In this document: one piece after another, positions 8,279 to 18,849 of the stretch
Layout: each line of letters opens with the position of its first letter
How positions within the stretch are numbered: the first letter of the stretch is position 1
Source: Axinella damicornis
Taxonomy: Eukaryota; Porifera; Demospongiae; Axinellida; Axinellidae
Reading direction: 5' to 3'
NCBI GenBank assembly: GCA_963931865.1
Contig: OZ007515.1
Span: 5,392,493-5,456,492 of the forward strand
Length of the DNA: 64,000 bases
Made by a program: the position numbers and the translations under genes
Notes under the pieces: model-generated
Database searches by the model: none
Told to the model about the DNA's origin: nothing
What the model saw: the letters and a program-made list of their open reading frames with translations, nothing else

Positions 8279-9241
8279 ATGGCTCTTTTTCAAGGTGTTG
8301 CAAGGAAACTGGCTGTCTTTTTTGTTGCTCTGTCGGGCTTTGGGTGGGTAGTGTGCGTGGTCGGGTGTGTCTGCTTTATCGCAAACACCGCCAGTTTGTA
8401 CCCTACAAGCGAGCCATACTATTCTGCGATTGTGGTTGGGGTTATGGTTTGTGTTGGAGCCGTGATTCACGCCGCCTTTTGGAGGTGCTGGAGTGCTATT
8501 GCAGGAACAATGACAGCTCTTCTGAGTGTCAAGTATTTGGCAAGCATTGGTTTTGTACTACACTCTACAGGGATTCGAATGCAGCAGCCACGTGAAGTTC
8601 AAGCACCACACTACTGGGACTACTTGATGTTTATTGGAGGTCTAGTATCGTGCTTCTTTTGGGCATTTGTTCTCATGCTATGGCCATTTTATAGCAATCC
8701 ACGTCAAGATGGTGACCAAGATACCACAAAGGCAGAGCTACTCAAAGGAGCAGCTAGAATAGTGGCCATAATATTCATCCTCCTCTCAATAGTTGGATGG
8801 TTATTTACCTGTGCTGGTCTTGGTCTAAAATATCCGTATGACACTGACATCTATCCATATGACTACTTCTGCCAGAGAGTGGTGGGTCCGGTGGGTACAG
8901 TCACATACATTGCAGCGCTGATCCACGCTGGGACATGCATGTGCAAGGGTGTCAGTAAAGCCATGGGAGCAACAGCTGCCTTTCTTAGTGTTATCTACAT
9001 TACAGCTGTGGGCTTCATTACAGTGTCAGTGGGCATAGAGATCCACCAAAATGAATGGCCAAATAACAGTGTTCCCAGCTGGATGAAATGGCAGTTTTCA
9101 GGAGGGATAATCTCGTGTTTCTTCTGGGCCATTGTCCTCATGCTGTGGCCATGGTATAGCCATACAAGCACAGTGAGCAGCACTGATGTTGAAACCCAGC
9201 CACTTATCACAACCGCCATGCAGTCTATACACCAGTGTTGA
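8279..9241 (+). CDS. A-type eight-membrane-segment protein, copy A2 (320 aa)
   Basis: Intact intronless ORF from the conserved ATG. It equals A1 over most of its length. Differences cluster in outer loop 1 (ANTASLYPT) and outer loop 3, where A1 has STGIDITLQSREVHY and A2 has STGIRMQQPREVQAPHY, two residues longer. The second half is nearly identical to A1, including loop 5 (KYPYDTDIYPYDYFCQ) and the ETQPLI tail; only R to M is seen near the end. Such mosaic similarity suggests gene conversion between copies. Same predicted topology and uncertainty about function as A1. Confidence 0.85.
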   Translation: MALFQGVARKLAVFFVALSGFGWVVCVVGCVCFIANTASLYPTSEPYYSAIVVGVMVCVGAVIHAAFWRCWSAIAGTMTALLSVKYLASIGFVLHSTGIRMQQPREVQAPHYWDYLMFIGGLVSCFFWAFVLMLWPFYSNPRQDGDQDTTKAELLKGAARIVAIIFILLSIVGWLFTCAGLGLKYPYDTDIYPYDYFCQRVVGPVGTVTYIAALIHAGTCMCKGVSKAMGATAAFLSVIYITAVGFITVSVGIEIHQNEWPNNSVPSWMKWQFSGGIISCFFWAIVLMLWPWYSHTSTVSSTDVETQPLITTAMQSIHQC

Positions 9242-10389
9242 GTGGTTCGATTTTCTAAGTTACATTGCATGATACATTGTAAGTTTACTTCCTTATTATT
9301 ATAATGCAAAACTCTTGTGTACATAGCTATATCATGTTCATGGTCATCCAAATTTAGAACTGGGAGCAAGGTAGCATCATTTCCAGGCCTTCCAATACAT
9401 AGCTACCTTTGAGTTATTTTGACTATTAGCAATGGCTACTGTGCCACTGCCAGTAGCTAGCTGTAGCACTGTGTAGTGCCATCTTCTCAATGCAGATAAG
9501 GGGTGGTGACTGGTAAGTAGCTAAGCAACAAGATCAGCCTTACCAGACCCCTTGATCATCCAGCTGGATGATCAAGGGGTCTGGCGCATATATCGTTTAC
9601 AGTACATGTATAATGTGTGGAAAATGTTCTAGTACGCATTTACCATCACCACATAACGAGACTATCACATGAATGTCCAATGCTATGTAGATCTGTCACA
9701 ATTTAATATTAGCTAGTAAACCTTTCGCACTGAGTGTGCAAGGTCTAGCCACACAGCAGGTTGCCATGCACAGTCATGTCAACAGGAAGTAAATGCAATC
9801 AATTTGGCTTCATGCAATCAATTTGACTTCATGCAATCAATTTGACTTCATGCAACCAATTTGGCTTCATAGAGTAGCATGAAACATGAGACACATGAAG
9901 CCATAATTGGTCATCTTGAAGTAGAGGCTTCTCATGCAGTTGCCATAAACGGCTATAAATATCACAACAGTTCCTGTTAGCTACAATGGAAGCTAGCTAC
10001 AGTTATAGCGGATCAATCATGGAACTCAAATGAAAGGGCTGGAAACCACGCCAGTTTTTATGCCTCTTTTCCATTTAGTCATGCATCTTGATCAGCTCTA
10101 GCTAACCACAGAAGCAACTCTGAAGTCCTGGCTCGAAGGTCAGTGGTTGCAGTTTCCGGCCTTGTACAGCTAATATATATGTAGCTAATTATGTAGCTAC
10201 ACTGCACAATCATAGTTAGCCATACACAGAATATGCTTAGCGTAGTTGTAGTGAGGACTCAGTAACAACCCCAACAGTTGGAGTGTGGTCACTAACAAGA
10301 ACCTCGCATACTGTACTGGGGAGGAGCCTGGGAACGAGGCTACTGCTTAAACTGAGCAGAAGCTTACTACACATTAAGAATGTGTTGGC
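9242..10389. other. A-to-B spacer, unit 2
   Basis: Contains the 42-bp palindrome (9543-9584) and four minisatellite copies (9793-9868). Near 10380 it joins directly to the end of a B promoter: TTACTACACATTAAGAATGT is followed here by GTTGGCGTGCATGCAG, whereas the last unit has ~1.3 kb between these (53890-55175). Confidence 0.55.
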
Positions 10390-11513
10390 GTGCATGCAGT
10401 CTCGCGAAGCCAAACTCTCCCTAGCTTCTGGCTTCGCGATACTAGTCAGAGTCCTACTATAAAGTGACTGGACTCTCTTGAAGCAAAACTGCACTTGGTT
10501 GCCGGATAGAAGAACCGTGGCTCTTTTTCTGGGTGTTGCAAGGAAACTTGCTGTCGTTTTTGTTGCTCTGTCGGGCTTTGGGTGGGTAGCGTGCACGGTG
10601 GGGTGTGTCTGCTTTACCGAAAACGTCGCTACGTACCCTAGCTACAAGCTTACGTACTTTTATCTATGCTACAAGCAAGCCATACTATTCTGCGATTGTG
10701 ATCGGGGTTATTGTTTGTATTGGAGCCGTGATTCAAGCCGCCTTGTGGAGGTGCTGGAGTGCTATCGCAGGAACAGTGACAGCTCTTCTGAGTGTTGTGT
10801 ATCTGGCAACCATCGGATATGTACTACACTCTACAGGGATTGATATTACGCTACAATTACGTGAAGCTCAAACACCCGCACACTACTGGGACTACCTGAT
10901 GTTTATTGGAGGTCTAGTATCATGCTTCTTTTGGGCATTTGTTCTCATGCTATGGCCATTTTATAGCAATCCACCTCAAGATGGTGACCGAGACACCACA
11001 AGAGCAAAGTTGTTCAAAGGAGCAGCAAGGAAAGTGGCCATAATATTCATCTTCCTCTCAATCGTTGGATGGGTATTTACCTGTGTTGGCATGACTTGTT
11101 CAATAGAGAATTTAGATCTATTTGACGACCCCAACTGGAGCGTCAGTCTGATGGGTCCACTCACGTACATTGCAGCTCTGATCCATGCTGGGTCATGGAA
11201 ACCAGGTGTCAGTAAGGCCATGGGAGCAACAGCTGCCTTTCTTAGTGTTACCTACATTACAGCTGTGGGTTTCATTACTGTATATGTGGGCACGCAGATG
11301 TACCGGATTGACCATAATGAAAGCCCGTTTAATAACGCTGGTGTTCCCAGCTGGATGAAATGGCAGTTTTTAGGAGGGATAATCTCGTGTTTCTTCTGGG
11401 CCATTGTCCTCATGCTGTGGCCATGGTATAGCCATACTAGCACAGTCAGCAGCACTGATGTTGAAACCCAGCCACTTATCACGACCGCCAGGCAGTCTAT
11501 ACACCAGTGTTGA
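10390..11513 (+). pseudogene. Broken B-type gene B2 with truncated promoter
   Basis: The ATG of other B genes reads GTG here (10517-10519), and no in-frame ATG precedes it. A 4-base duplication (CCTAGCTACAAGC for CCTACAAGC, near 10635) shifts the frame after ~40 codons. From there to the stop at 11511-11513 the frame is otherwise open and closely matches B4 (36030), including loop 5 SIENLDLFDDPNWS and AQTPAHY in loop 3. The TATAAAG (10458-10464) and inverted repeat remain, but the GTGGGGCTC module upstream is deleted. Loss of start, frame and part of the promoter together make this a pseudogene. Confidence 0.85.
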
Positions 11514-12007
11514 GTGATTTGATTTGGTGCATTTTCTGACTTTGCATATTGTGATTACTTCTTATACATTACTTTGCTTACAGTACGTAGTGCAAACTGT
11601 TGTATATTCCATTGTCACCTTTACAGTTAGCTATCAGGAAGGGCTCTCATATGGCAATATGCAACTTGTTGCTTTCCACTGCCCTGCTACTACTTTTTGC
11701 TTCTGTAGCTACCGCGTCCTTCTGCGCTGTGGCAATAATTTTATGTATAATAATAATAATTTATTAACCAGTTTCTCACTTGATTGTTGCTTATACTGAG
11801 ACCCAGGTTTGGCTATGGGCCACTGCTTGTAGGCATTGATATGACTGTCAATAATCAAATCAAGTAATGCAGTGCTTCCACTAAACTGATGAATGGGATA
11901 ACATGCATGTACAATGATGCTTGTATAATTATGCTGTTAGTAATCTATCAGTCTGATCACCTGTTTTAGTGTCTGATGGAATGCAGTCCAAATATTCAGC
12001 TCTAGGC

Positions 12008-12390
12008 TGCATGGTCATGCCACTTTATGTTGCTCGCGATCGGCGCGGGCCCGACCAGCCTTAGTTGTCATTGGATACACATACACAGTTTCACCATCAC
12101 ATGGGCAGTCAACTCTGTATTTCCCAGTTAGTCCATCGTACTTAGTAATCTGACCCTTGAACCGCTGTGTCTTTCCAGATGCCACTGTGAATTTCATAAG
12201 AGTGTTGTGTTTGGAGGCTTGTACGCAACAGTTACTGCATTGTCAGCCCTAAAACAGAAAGCATTCTTCTAAAACCAAGTTTTACATAATTATCATAATC
12301 ATAACAACCACTATGCACACATGATTATACTTCAAATGTCTTCAGTTAGCCACTGTCGCTGTGTCATCGTTGGTTGATATGACTGTGTGG
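12008..12390 (-). pseudogene. Remnant of the minus-strand acidic/Tudor-like gene, unit 2
   Basis: Recognisable FKGQITKYDGLTGKYRV...DGETVYVYP on the minus strand. A base is lost after VYP, shifting the frame, and the acceptor side and donor of the acidic exon are altered as in units 1 and 6. Confidence 0.55.
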
Positions 12391-12925
12391 TGTCTTAGCA
12401 TAATAATAGTAATGTGTAATTCAACTGGCGAAAAAGGCACAAAAATAATATGATGTTCTTGCACTTCAATACTCTGGAGGCGGGGCTGCAATCATCTGGA
12501 GATGGGGCTGCAATCGTCTGGAGGTGGCAATACTCCGGGTTGCAGCACTGCAATCGTCTGGAGGTGGAGTTGCTGTGTTTATGTACGTACCTAGTAGTGA
12601 AATGACCAGCCAGTGACTTGCTAATTGGCAGGAACTTACTCAAATGGAGCTAGACGACAGGAGCTTACCCTTAAATGACTTCACTTTAATATGGTCCCAT
12701 GATAATAGTCTGTTGTCCATTACTCAAGGGACCATTTTAAGTCATTCTCTCAACGTGACTGGGTAATTGGCAGGGATTTACTCTGATGACGTGATACAAT
12801 GGGAGCATACTCTTTAATGACTTGACTTAATGGTCCCATGAGTAATACTATGCATTGTATATCTTCATGGCAACTTAAGTCAACTGTAGTGACTTAAAAT
12901 GCTCCCATGGGTTCTGGTGACTTAA

Positions 12926-13035
12926 GGTGGCAGATACCCCTTTACGTTAGGTTACCTTTAAACGTCGGGGGCCCCCGACGTTTAAAGGTAACCTAACGTA
13001 AAGAGGTAACCTAACGTAAAGGGGTATCTGCCACC
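12926..13035. mobile_element. TTAA-flanked foldback element
   Basis: A 110-bp inverted-repeat element with ends GGTGGCAGATACCCC / GGGGTATCTGCCACC and centre CGGGGGCCCCCG. It is flanked by TTAA at 12922-12925 and 13036-13039. The unfilled site with a single TTAA is seen at 57712-57715 (GGTGACTTAACCATGAG). The right arm carries an extra ~18-bp copy of AGGTAACCTAACGTAAAG. A TTAA target duplication is typical of piggyBac-type (also Kolobok) transposition, so it is probably a MITE mobilised by such a transposase. Confidence 0.8.
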
Positions 13036-13655
13036 TTAACCATGAGACACCCATGGGAAGGGTAACCCAGGGATATTTTACACTTTTTCAAGTCAATTGC
13101 TGCACAACCCATGGAAAGTGTGTCCCTTCTATGAACACGTTTACCATCACCACATAACGTAAGTGCACAGAACAGGAAAGTTTAAACTACGTATCAAGCC
13201 AAAATGACTAAGAGTCGACATGTAAGAGGCAAGTGACTGTGTGGTACAGCTGATAGTAGCTATGACACTGAACACATGAATGTTCAATGCAAAGCAGATC
13301 TGGCACCATTTTAATATACTTTTGTTAGCACTAAGTGCATGTTAGTTAGTTAGTCAGTTAGTTATAGTTATTGATGTGGATATACAGTATACTTAAGGCA
13401 TAGGTACATGTACTGGAAACGCGCATGCACACATCTAGAACCAGCGCCCTGGCGCTAACCCATCGCTCAACTTCCTGCCAGACCCACTTTGTAAAATTTA
13501 ATAATCATTTATAACAGAAAAAGCCCCTTCAAGCCTAATGGCTGCATGGCCAGGGAGTCCTGCATACAAGTGCGTAATGAAACCTAGCCAGTATAGATGC
13601 ATCCACATTTTGCACACAGCATTCCTGTCAACAGGAAATAAGTGCATGCACAGAA

Positions 13656-13728
13656 CTAGCCTCGTTCCCAGGCGGTTTTGGGAGGGAGAAACTTTCTCCC
13701 TCCCAAAACGGCCTGGGAACGAGGCTAG
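13656..13728. mobile_element. Foldback MITE with AGCCTCGTTCCCAG ends
   Basis: A near-perfect inverted repeat: CTAGCCTCGTTCCCAGGC... mirrored by ...GCCTGGGAACGAGGCTAG around a GGGAGGGAGAAACTTTCTCCCTCCC core. A sister copy at the same place in the last unit is 58353-58426. Shorter or diverged relatives with the same ends are at 5380-5433, 32741-32800, 40079-40170 and 60402-60485. Confidence 0.7.
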
Positions 13729-13813
13729 CACAGAAGCCAAGAGGCCATGCAGTGATCGTGTGGTAAAGCTGATATGTATGACACTGCACCATCATAATAA
13801 TACCACCAAACCA

Positions 13814-13971
13814 TGAAATGGCAGTTTTCAGGAGGGATAATCTCGTGTTTCTTCTGGGCCATTGTCCTCATGCTGTGGCCATGGTATAGCCATACTAGCA
13901 CAGTCAGCAGCACTGATGTTGAAACCCAGCCACTTATCACGACCGTCAGGCAGTCTATACACCAGTGTTGA
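13814..13971 (+). pseudogene. 3' fragment of an array gene (last segment and tail)
   Basis: Fifty-two codons encoding the last membrane segment and tail (KWQFSGGIISCFFWAIV...QSIHQC, stop 13969-13971), followed by the B-type 3' flank. The sequence on its left is unit tail, so this is a fragment left by unequal recombination. No promoter or proper start is present. TTVRQ replaces the usual TTARQ. Confidence 0.85.
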
Positions 13972-14207
13972 GTGATTTGATTTGGTGCATTTTCTGACTT
14001 TGCATATTGTGCTTACTTCTTATACATTACTTTGCTTACAGTACGTAGTGCAAACTGTTGTACGTAGTGCAGTGCTTCCGCTAAACTGATGAATGGGATA
14101 ACATGTACAATCATGATGCTTGTATAATTATGCTGTTAGTAGCTAATAAGCTATCAGTCTGATCACCTGTTTTAGTGTCTGATGGAATGCAGTCCAAATA
14201 TTCAGCT

Positions 14208-14580
14208 CTAGGCTGCATGGTCATGCCATTTTATGTTGCTCGCGATCGGGCCCGACCAGCCCATGTTGTCACTTGGATACACATACACAGTTTCACCATC
14301 ACATGGGCAGTAAACTCTGTATTTCCCAGTTAGTCCATCGTACTTAGTAATCTGACCCTTGAACCACTGTGTCTTTCCTGATGCCACCGTGAATTTCATT
14401 TCCACTGCCTTTTCAAAGAGTGTTGTGTCGGCCCTAAAACAGAAAGTACATTCTAAAACCAAACTATCACATATCGTAATAACTACCACGCACACATGAT
14501 TATACTCCACCTGTCTTCTGAACCAGTTAGCCCTGATAATACTTCAAAGTCACTGTTGTTGTCATCGTTGATTGATTTGA
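14208..14580 (-). CDS. Two 3'-terminal exons of a minus-strand Tudor-like gene (best copy)
   Basis: On the minus strand, an exon at 14580-14511 (preceded by ...CACATGCAG, followed by donor GTGGAG) encodes an acidic linker with NDDNNSDFEVLSGLTG. A 77-bp intron ending TTCTGTTTTAG follows. The terminal exon at 14433-14208 ends in a TAG stop after WHDHAA. Exon phases agree (AG joined to G). The terminal exon contains FKGQITKYDGLTGKYRVYCP and DGETVYVYPSD, which look like a Tudor-type barrel (a K-G-x-I-x-x-Y-D turn, then K-Y-x-V and DGE). The domain call is tentative. The 5' part of the gene is not visible, so this copy is probably partial. It converges with the upstream B gene or fragment. Similar copies exist in every unit; those at 21270 and 47479 keep the splice sites. 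Confidence 0.45.
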
Positions 14581-14582
14581 CT

Positions 14583-16828
14583 GCATGTGTGGTTTTAGCC
14601 TATAATAATAATGTGTAATTCAACTGGCAAAAAAGGCACAAAATATTATGTTCTTGCACTTCAATACTCTGAAGGCGGGGCTGCAATTGTCTGGGGCGGG
14701 GCTGCTGTGTTTATGTGCGTACCTAGTAGTGAAATGACCAGCCAGTGACTTGCTAATTGGCAGGAACTTACTCAAATGGAGCTAGACGACAGGAGCTTAC
14801 CCTTAAATGACTTCACTTTAATATGGTCCCACGATAATAGTCTGTTGTCCATTACTCATGGGACCATTTTAAGTCATTCTCTCAACGTGACTGGGTAATT
14901 GGCAGGGATTTACTCTGATGACGTGATAATGGGAGCAACTCTTTAATGACTTGACTTAATGGTCCCATGAGTAATACTATGCATTGTATATCTTCACGGC
15001 AACTTAACTCAATTGTAGTGCTTAAAATGCTCCCATATGGTCCCATGGGTTCGGGTGACTTAAATCGGTTCTCATGAGACACCCATGGGAAGGGTAACCC
15101 ACAGACACTTTTCAAGTCAATTACCCATGGAAAGTGTGTCCCTTCTATGAACACATTTACCATCACCACATAACGTAAGTGCACAGAACAGGAAAGTTTA
15201 AACTACGTATCAAGCCAAAATGACTAAGAGTCTACATGACAGAGGCGAGTGACTATGTGGTACAGCTGATAGTAGCTATGATACGACACTGAGCACATGA
15301 TTGGCACCGTTTTAATATCCTTTTGTTAGTTAGTTAGTCAGTTAGTTAGTTATTGATGTGGATATTGGTACGGCAGGAAGTACATATTTTATAGGCATAG
15401 GTACATGTACTGGAAACACAGTCACACACACCTAGAACCAGCGCCCTGGCCCTAACCCATTGCTCAACTTCCTGCCAGACCGTTAACCACTTTGTAAATA
15501 ATCATTTTTAACAGGAAAAGTCCCTTCAAGCCTAATGGCTGTATACGGTCTGCCAGGGAGTCCTGCATACAAGTGCGTAATGAAACCTAGCCAGTATAGA
15601 TGCATCCATATTTTGCACACAGCATTCATGTCAACAGTTAAGTGCATGCACAGAACTAGTCTCATTCCCAGACACTCAATATGCATGGAGGTTCTGGGCA
15701 CGAGGCTAGCACAGAACAGGAAAGTTTACACTAAGTATGAAGCCAAAATAGAGGCCATGCAGTGATTGTGTGGTACAGCAGGTACGTATGACACTGTACC
15801 ATCATAATAATACCAAACCGCCGTCCAATAACAAAATTTAATAGTTAGCTCAGTGAGGACCATGGATAATACACACTAACGTTAGTATCCATGGTGAGGA
15901 CTCCCAATGCAGTCATGGCCCCAACTGCTGTGTTCTGATCAATTTACTGGGATGAACCTAGAGCGAGTGCGGCAGTGTCTGGACAGTGAAGGGGTGTCCT
16001 GGATGCTCACAGTTGCTGAGAAGCACACCATTCTATACTTGCGTAGAGTTGCCGCACATACTCTATCATGACCATGCAGGTAGGCTCAGCCTCCAGCCTC
16101 ATGAGCAGTGATGAAAAGCAAAGCTGCAGGGACTCGATTGGGCCACATAGCTATCAACCTGTACATCCTTTCACCACCTTGAGGAGTGCATTGGCTCACC
16201 AACTAAGTCTCCTTTAGCGAAGAAGGTTTAGTCAAAACATGCAGGATTGTGATTTGAACTACTAGTAAGCTGTATGTATTACCACCAAACAAGGGTCCAC
16301 CTTACTGCATTATACACGCCCTGGAGTGGTGAAATTTTCTGATGGCCCCCTCACACAAGGTGGGCCCCGCTGAAAATCAAGTTTATCCTGTAAAGACCCC
16401 ATGCACAGACCCTACATTCTCCTGTATCCGTAACAGATTCCATACTGCACATTTCACATGCCGTCATGATTGTATAGATCACAGTGGTATAGATTATACA
16501 ATCATGAAGTAGCGCACGGGGTATGTGCTCTGCTGAGCACCTCTAGTTGGGTAGAGTGAACAAAGTGTGAACAATAATTATGACTACTGGTTTTGTGTGG
16601 ATTTCCGCCATAATTATAATACCAGCTCCTACCTCTGCATAAGCTTGAGTTGATGCCATGGACCCTCTGATCCTAATTTGCCAATGGTGATATACCATAA
16701 CTCACATCCCAATAATACACCTAAGCCTTCCTTCCATCAACTATTAGTGGCTGCTGTTGGTTGGTGATGATGCAAGCCTTGTGATAGGAAAAGAATTCAT
16801 ACTGCAGATCCTTCTAATATATTACAAG
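14583..16828. other. Unit 2 tail, second part
   Basis: Noncoding tail copy with a short minisatellite (about 14682-14710), (TTAG)n near 15327, a foldback like 5380-5433 at about 15656-15712, the palindromic micro-element at 15861-15893, and an inverted repeat near 16465-16507. No gene is supported. Confidence 0.5.
15861..15893. mobile_element. Shortened 40-bp palindromic micro-element
   Basis: The left arm CATGGATAATACACACTAAC is intact and the right arm lacks ~7 bases. GTGAGGAC or its start flanks both sides, as at 22936. Confidence 0.7.
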
Positions 16829-16830
16829 TT

Positions 16831-16836
16831 GTGTGT

Positions 16837-16888
<52 letters not shown>
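16831..16888. repeat. (GT)10 followed by a 38-base G tract
   Basis: The same position holds only 7-8 G in units 1 and 5 (about 6558 and 50188) and 40 G at 23163-23202. The exact length in an assembly is unreliable. Confidence 0.85.
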
Positions 16889-16889
<1 letters not shown>

Positions 16890-17065
16890 GACTCCAGTGA
16901 CACGAGACAAGTAGGTGGCCAGGGCTCCTGTCCAGAGGAAGTGAGAGGTGCAGAAATGGTGGCCCTAGTCCTCCAGCACTGTTGTTGACTCAGTTGCTGT
17001 GTATAGTCTCGTGAAGTGAAACTTGCCCGTGCTGTGTTGAGAGTCTGCATGACTTTGCGAGACTG
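16890..17065. promoter_or_regulatory. Decayed B-type promoter copy, unit 2
   Basis: Homologous to 6560-6745: ACTCCAGTGACACGAG...GTAGGTGGCCAGGGCTCCTG and TAGTCTCGTGAAG are retained. No gene follows. Confidence 0.45.
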
Positions 17066-17213
17066 ATGATGTAACAGTATTTGCAGAATCAGGGTATAGT
17101 CTCACGGGCCATGCAGCCCACTTCTGTACTTTTGCCGTTCTGGTATCCCTACATCTTGTTACATTTTTTATTACTTGTGTTGATCAAGATGTTCATAATG
17201 GCCAAACCAAATA

Positions 17214-17298
17214 TCAGGGGCGGAGACAGCTACCAAAAAGTGGGGGGGCTAATAGCACACTTGCACGCTGCCGAAGGCAGTGCATAGAGGCGCGTAGC
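17214..17298. mobile_element. DNA-transposon end fragment (hAT-like terminus)
   Basis: CAGGGGCGGA...AAAGTGGGGGGGCT resembles the CAGGGGCGGA/GGGGGG-type termini seen in many hAT elements. It is absent from the matching place in units 1, 3 and 5. It is cut off by the LINE fragment that follows. The class call is from motif recognition only. Confidence 0.35.
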
Positions 17299-18656
17299 GA
17301 ACGGCATATCTCTAACTCTGTGTCAAAACATCTTTCAGAACATTGTCCATTGTCACCCTGTCAGTGGGGGTTCACCCCAGGCAAATCAACAGTCTCAGCT
17401 CTACTATCTGCCACTGATCATTGGTACCGCTTGTTGGAAGGTGGTGCAGAAGTTTGTGCAATATTTTTTGACCTCAAAAAGGCATTTGATTCGGTCCCCC
17501 ATCGCCCACTGCTAAACAAGTTACAAGATATGGGTCTCAATGATCACCTCGTGAGGTGGATTAGTGACTACCTAACTGACAGAAAACAATTTGTGGTCAC
17601 TAATGGAGCATCATCTGTCTCTTCAGTTCCCATAATCTCTGGTGTACCGCAGGGATCTGTTTTAGGCCCACTTCTATTTAACATCTATATCAATGGTGTG
17701 GCTAATTCAACCTCTGATGGTAGCATGGTCCTCTATGCTGACGACATGCTTCTGTATCGACCTATTGCAAAGAGTGAAGACTATCAAGTTCTGCAAAATG
17801 ACATTGACTCTCTATCCCAATGGATTACAGATAACAACCTTCAGTTTAATGGTGACAAGTGTAAATATATGCTCATCTCCCGGAAGCGCAGTCATATTCA
17901 TCCGTCGTCACCTATCCTATTGAATGGTACTCCACTGGATAGAGTTGAGGTGTTCAAGTACCTTGGGATCCACATATCTTCTGATCTCTCGTGGTCCCAT
18001 CACATACAAACGCTCTGTTCTAAAACTAGGAGGATGCTTGGCCTTCTATACAGAAGATTTTATGCTGATGCTGACCCCTTCACACTGAGACAGTACTACC
18101 TCTCATTTATCCGGCCGCACTTGGAATATGGTTGTGAGGTCTGGGACCCACACCTAGTGAAGGATATCAATGCATTAGAGGGAGTTCAGAGATTTGCTAG
18201 TAGAATTTGCTCAAAGCAGTGGCGCCCCCAAGTTGAGTATCCAGCAATGTTGGAGTCACTCCATATTCCCCCCCTGGGCTCGAGAAGACTCAAAATGAAA
18301 GTATGTCTGCTTCACAGAATGATTCATGGGCAGTCCATTTATCATGATCCTCCATTCGACTACAGAACCTCCACTTTTGCTTCTCGCTCTGTAAATCCGT
18401 TTTCACTTACCAGGCCATTTGCTAAACATAATTATTACCTGTGCTCTTATTTCCCTAGCACTATTTCCTTTTGGAATTCACTCCCATATCATATTGCTGC
18501 ACTTCCTTTTAATTCTTTTAAGTCTGCACTAGATAACTATGTCTAAATATAACTGGATATGTACCATGTATTAGCATAAATTGCTATTGTATGTATCCAT
18601 GCATTTGCAGAATATATTATAGAAAAAAAAGAAAAAAAAAAAAACAGAAAAAAAAA
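17299..18656 (+). mobile_element. 5'-truncated LINE fragment (RT domain to poly-A)
   Basis: Matches 27797-29135 of the full-length LINE almost base for base, and the copy at 41511 even more closely (same ICSKQW and YLCSYF variants). It is open to the natural stop at 18544-18546. It retains RT motifs FFDLKKAFDSVPH, SGVPQGSVLGPLLF and LYADDMLLY, plus the C-terminal region, and ends in an A-rich tail (18622-18656). It lacks the endonuclease and the RT N-terminus, so it cannot act alone. The near identity implies recent insertion. Confidence 0.9.
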
Positions 18657-18849
18657 GTAGACTATACAGCGCTTAATCCTAAATCCTAAATCCTAAAAAT
18701 GAAACTATATTTCTGCCAACCAAAACCCATGCACTCTGATATGGATTCACAATTTAGGATTAAGTGCTGTATACTCTACTCTGTGAATCCTTTCCAAAAT
18801 GGATTTTGGTTGGCGGAAATATACACTGACCGGGAGACTCTAACCTCGG
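18657..18849. repeat. Interlocking inverted repeats
   Basis: ACTATACAGCGCTTAATCCTAAAT pairs with ATTTAGGATTAAGTGCTGTATA about 90 bases on. ATATTTCTGCCAACCAAAAC pairs with GTTTTGGTTGGCGGAAATAT-like sequence further right. It is not in the matching place of other units, so it is probably part of a MITE or of the same DNA element as 17214-17298. Confidence 0.5.

Larger units (their letters stand above)
11514..13655. other. Unit 2 tail, first part
   Basis: Noncoding. It contains a Tudor-like minus-strand remnant (12008-12390), the minisatellite (about 12475-12570), the TTAA-flanked foldback (12926-13035) and a (TTAG)n run near 13338. No supported gene. Confidence 0.5.
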
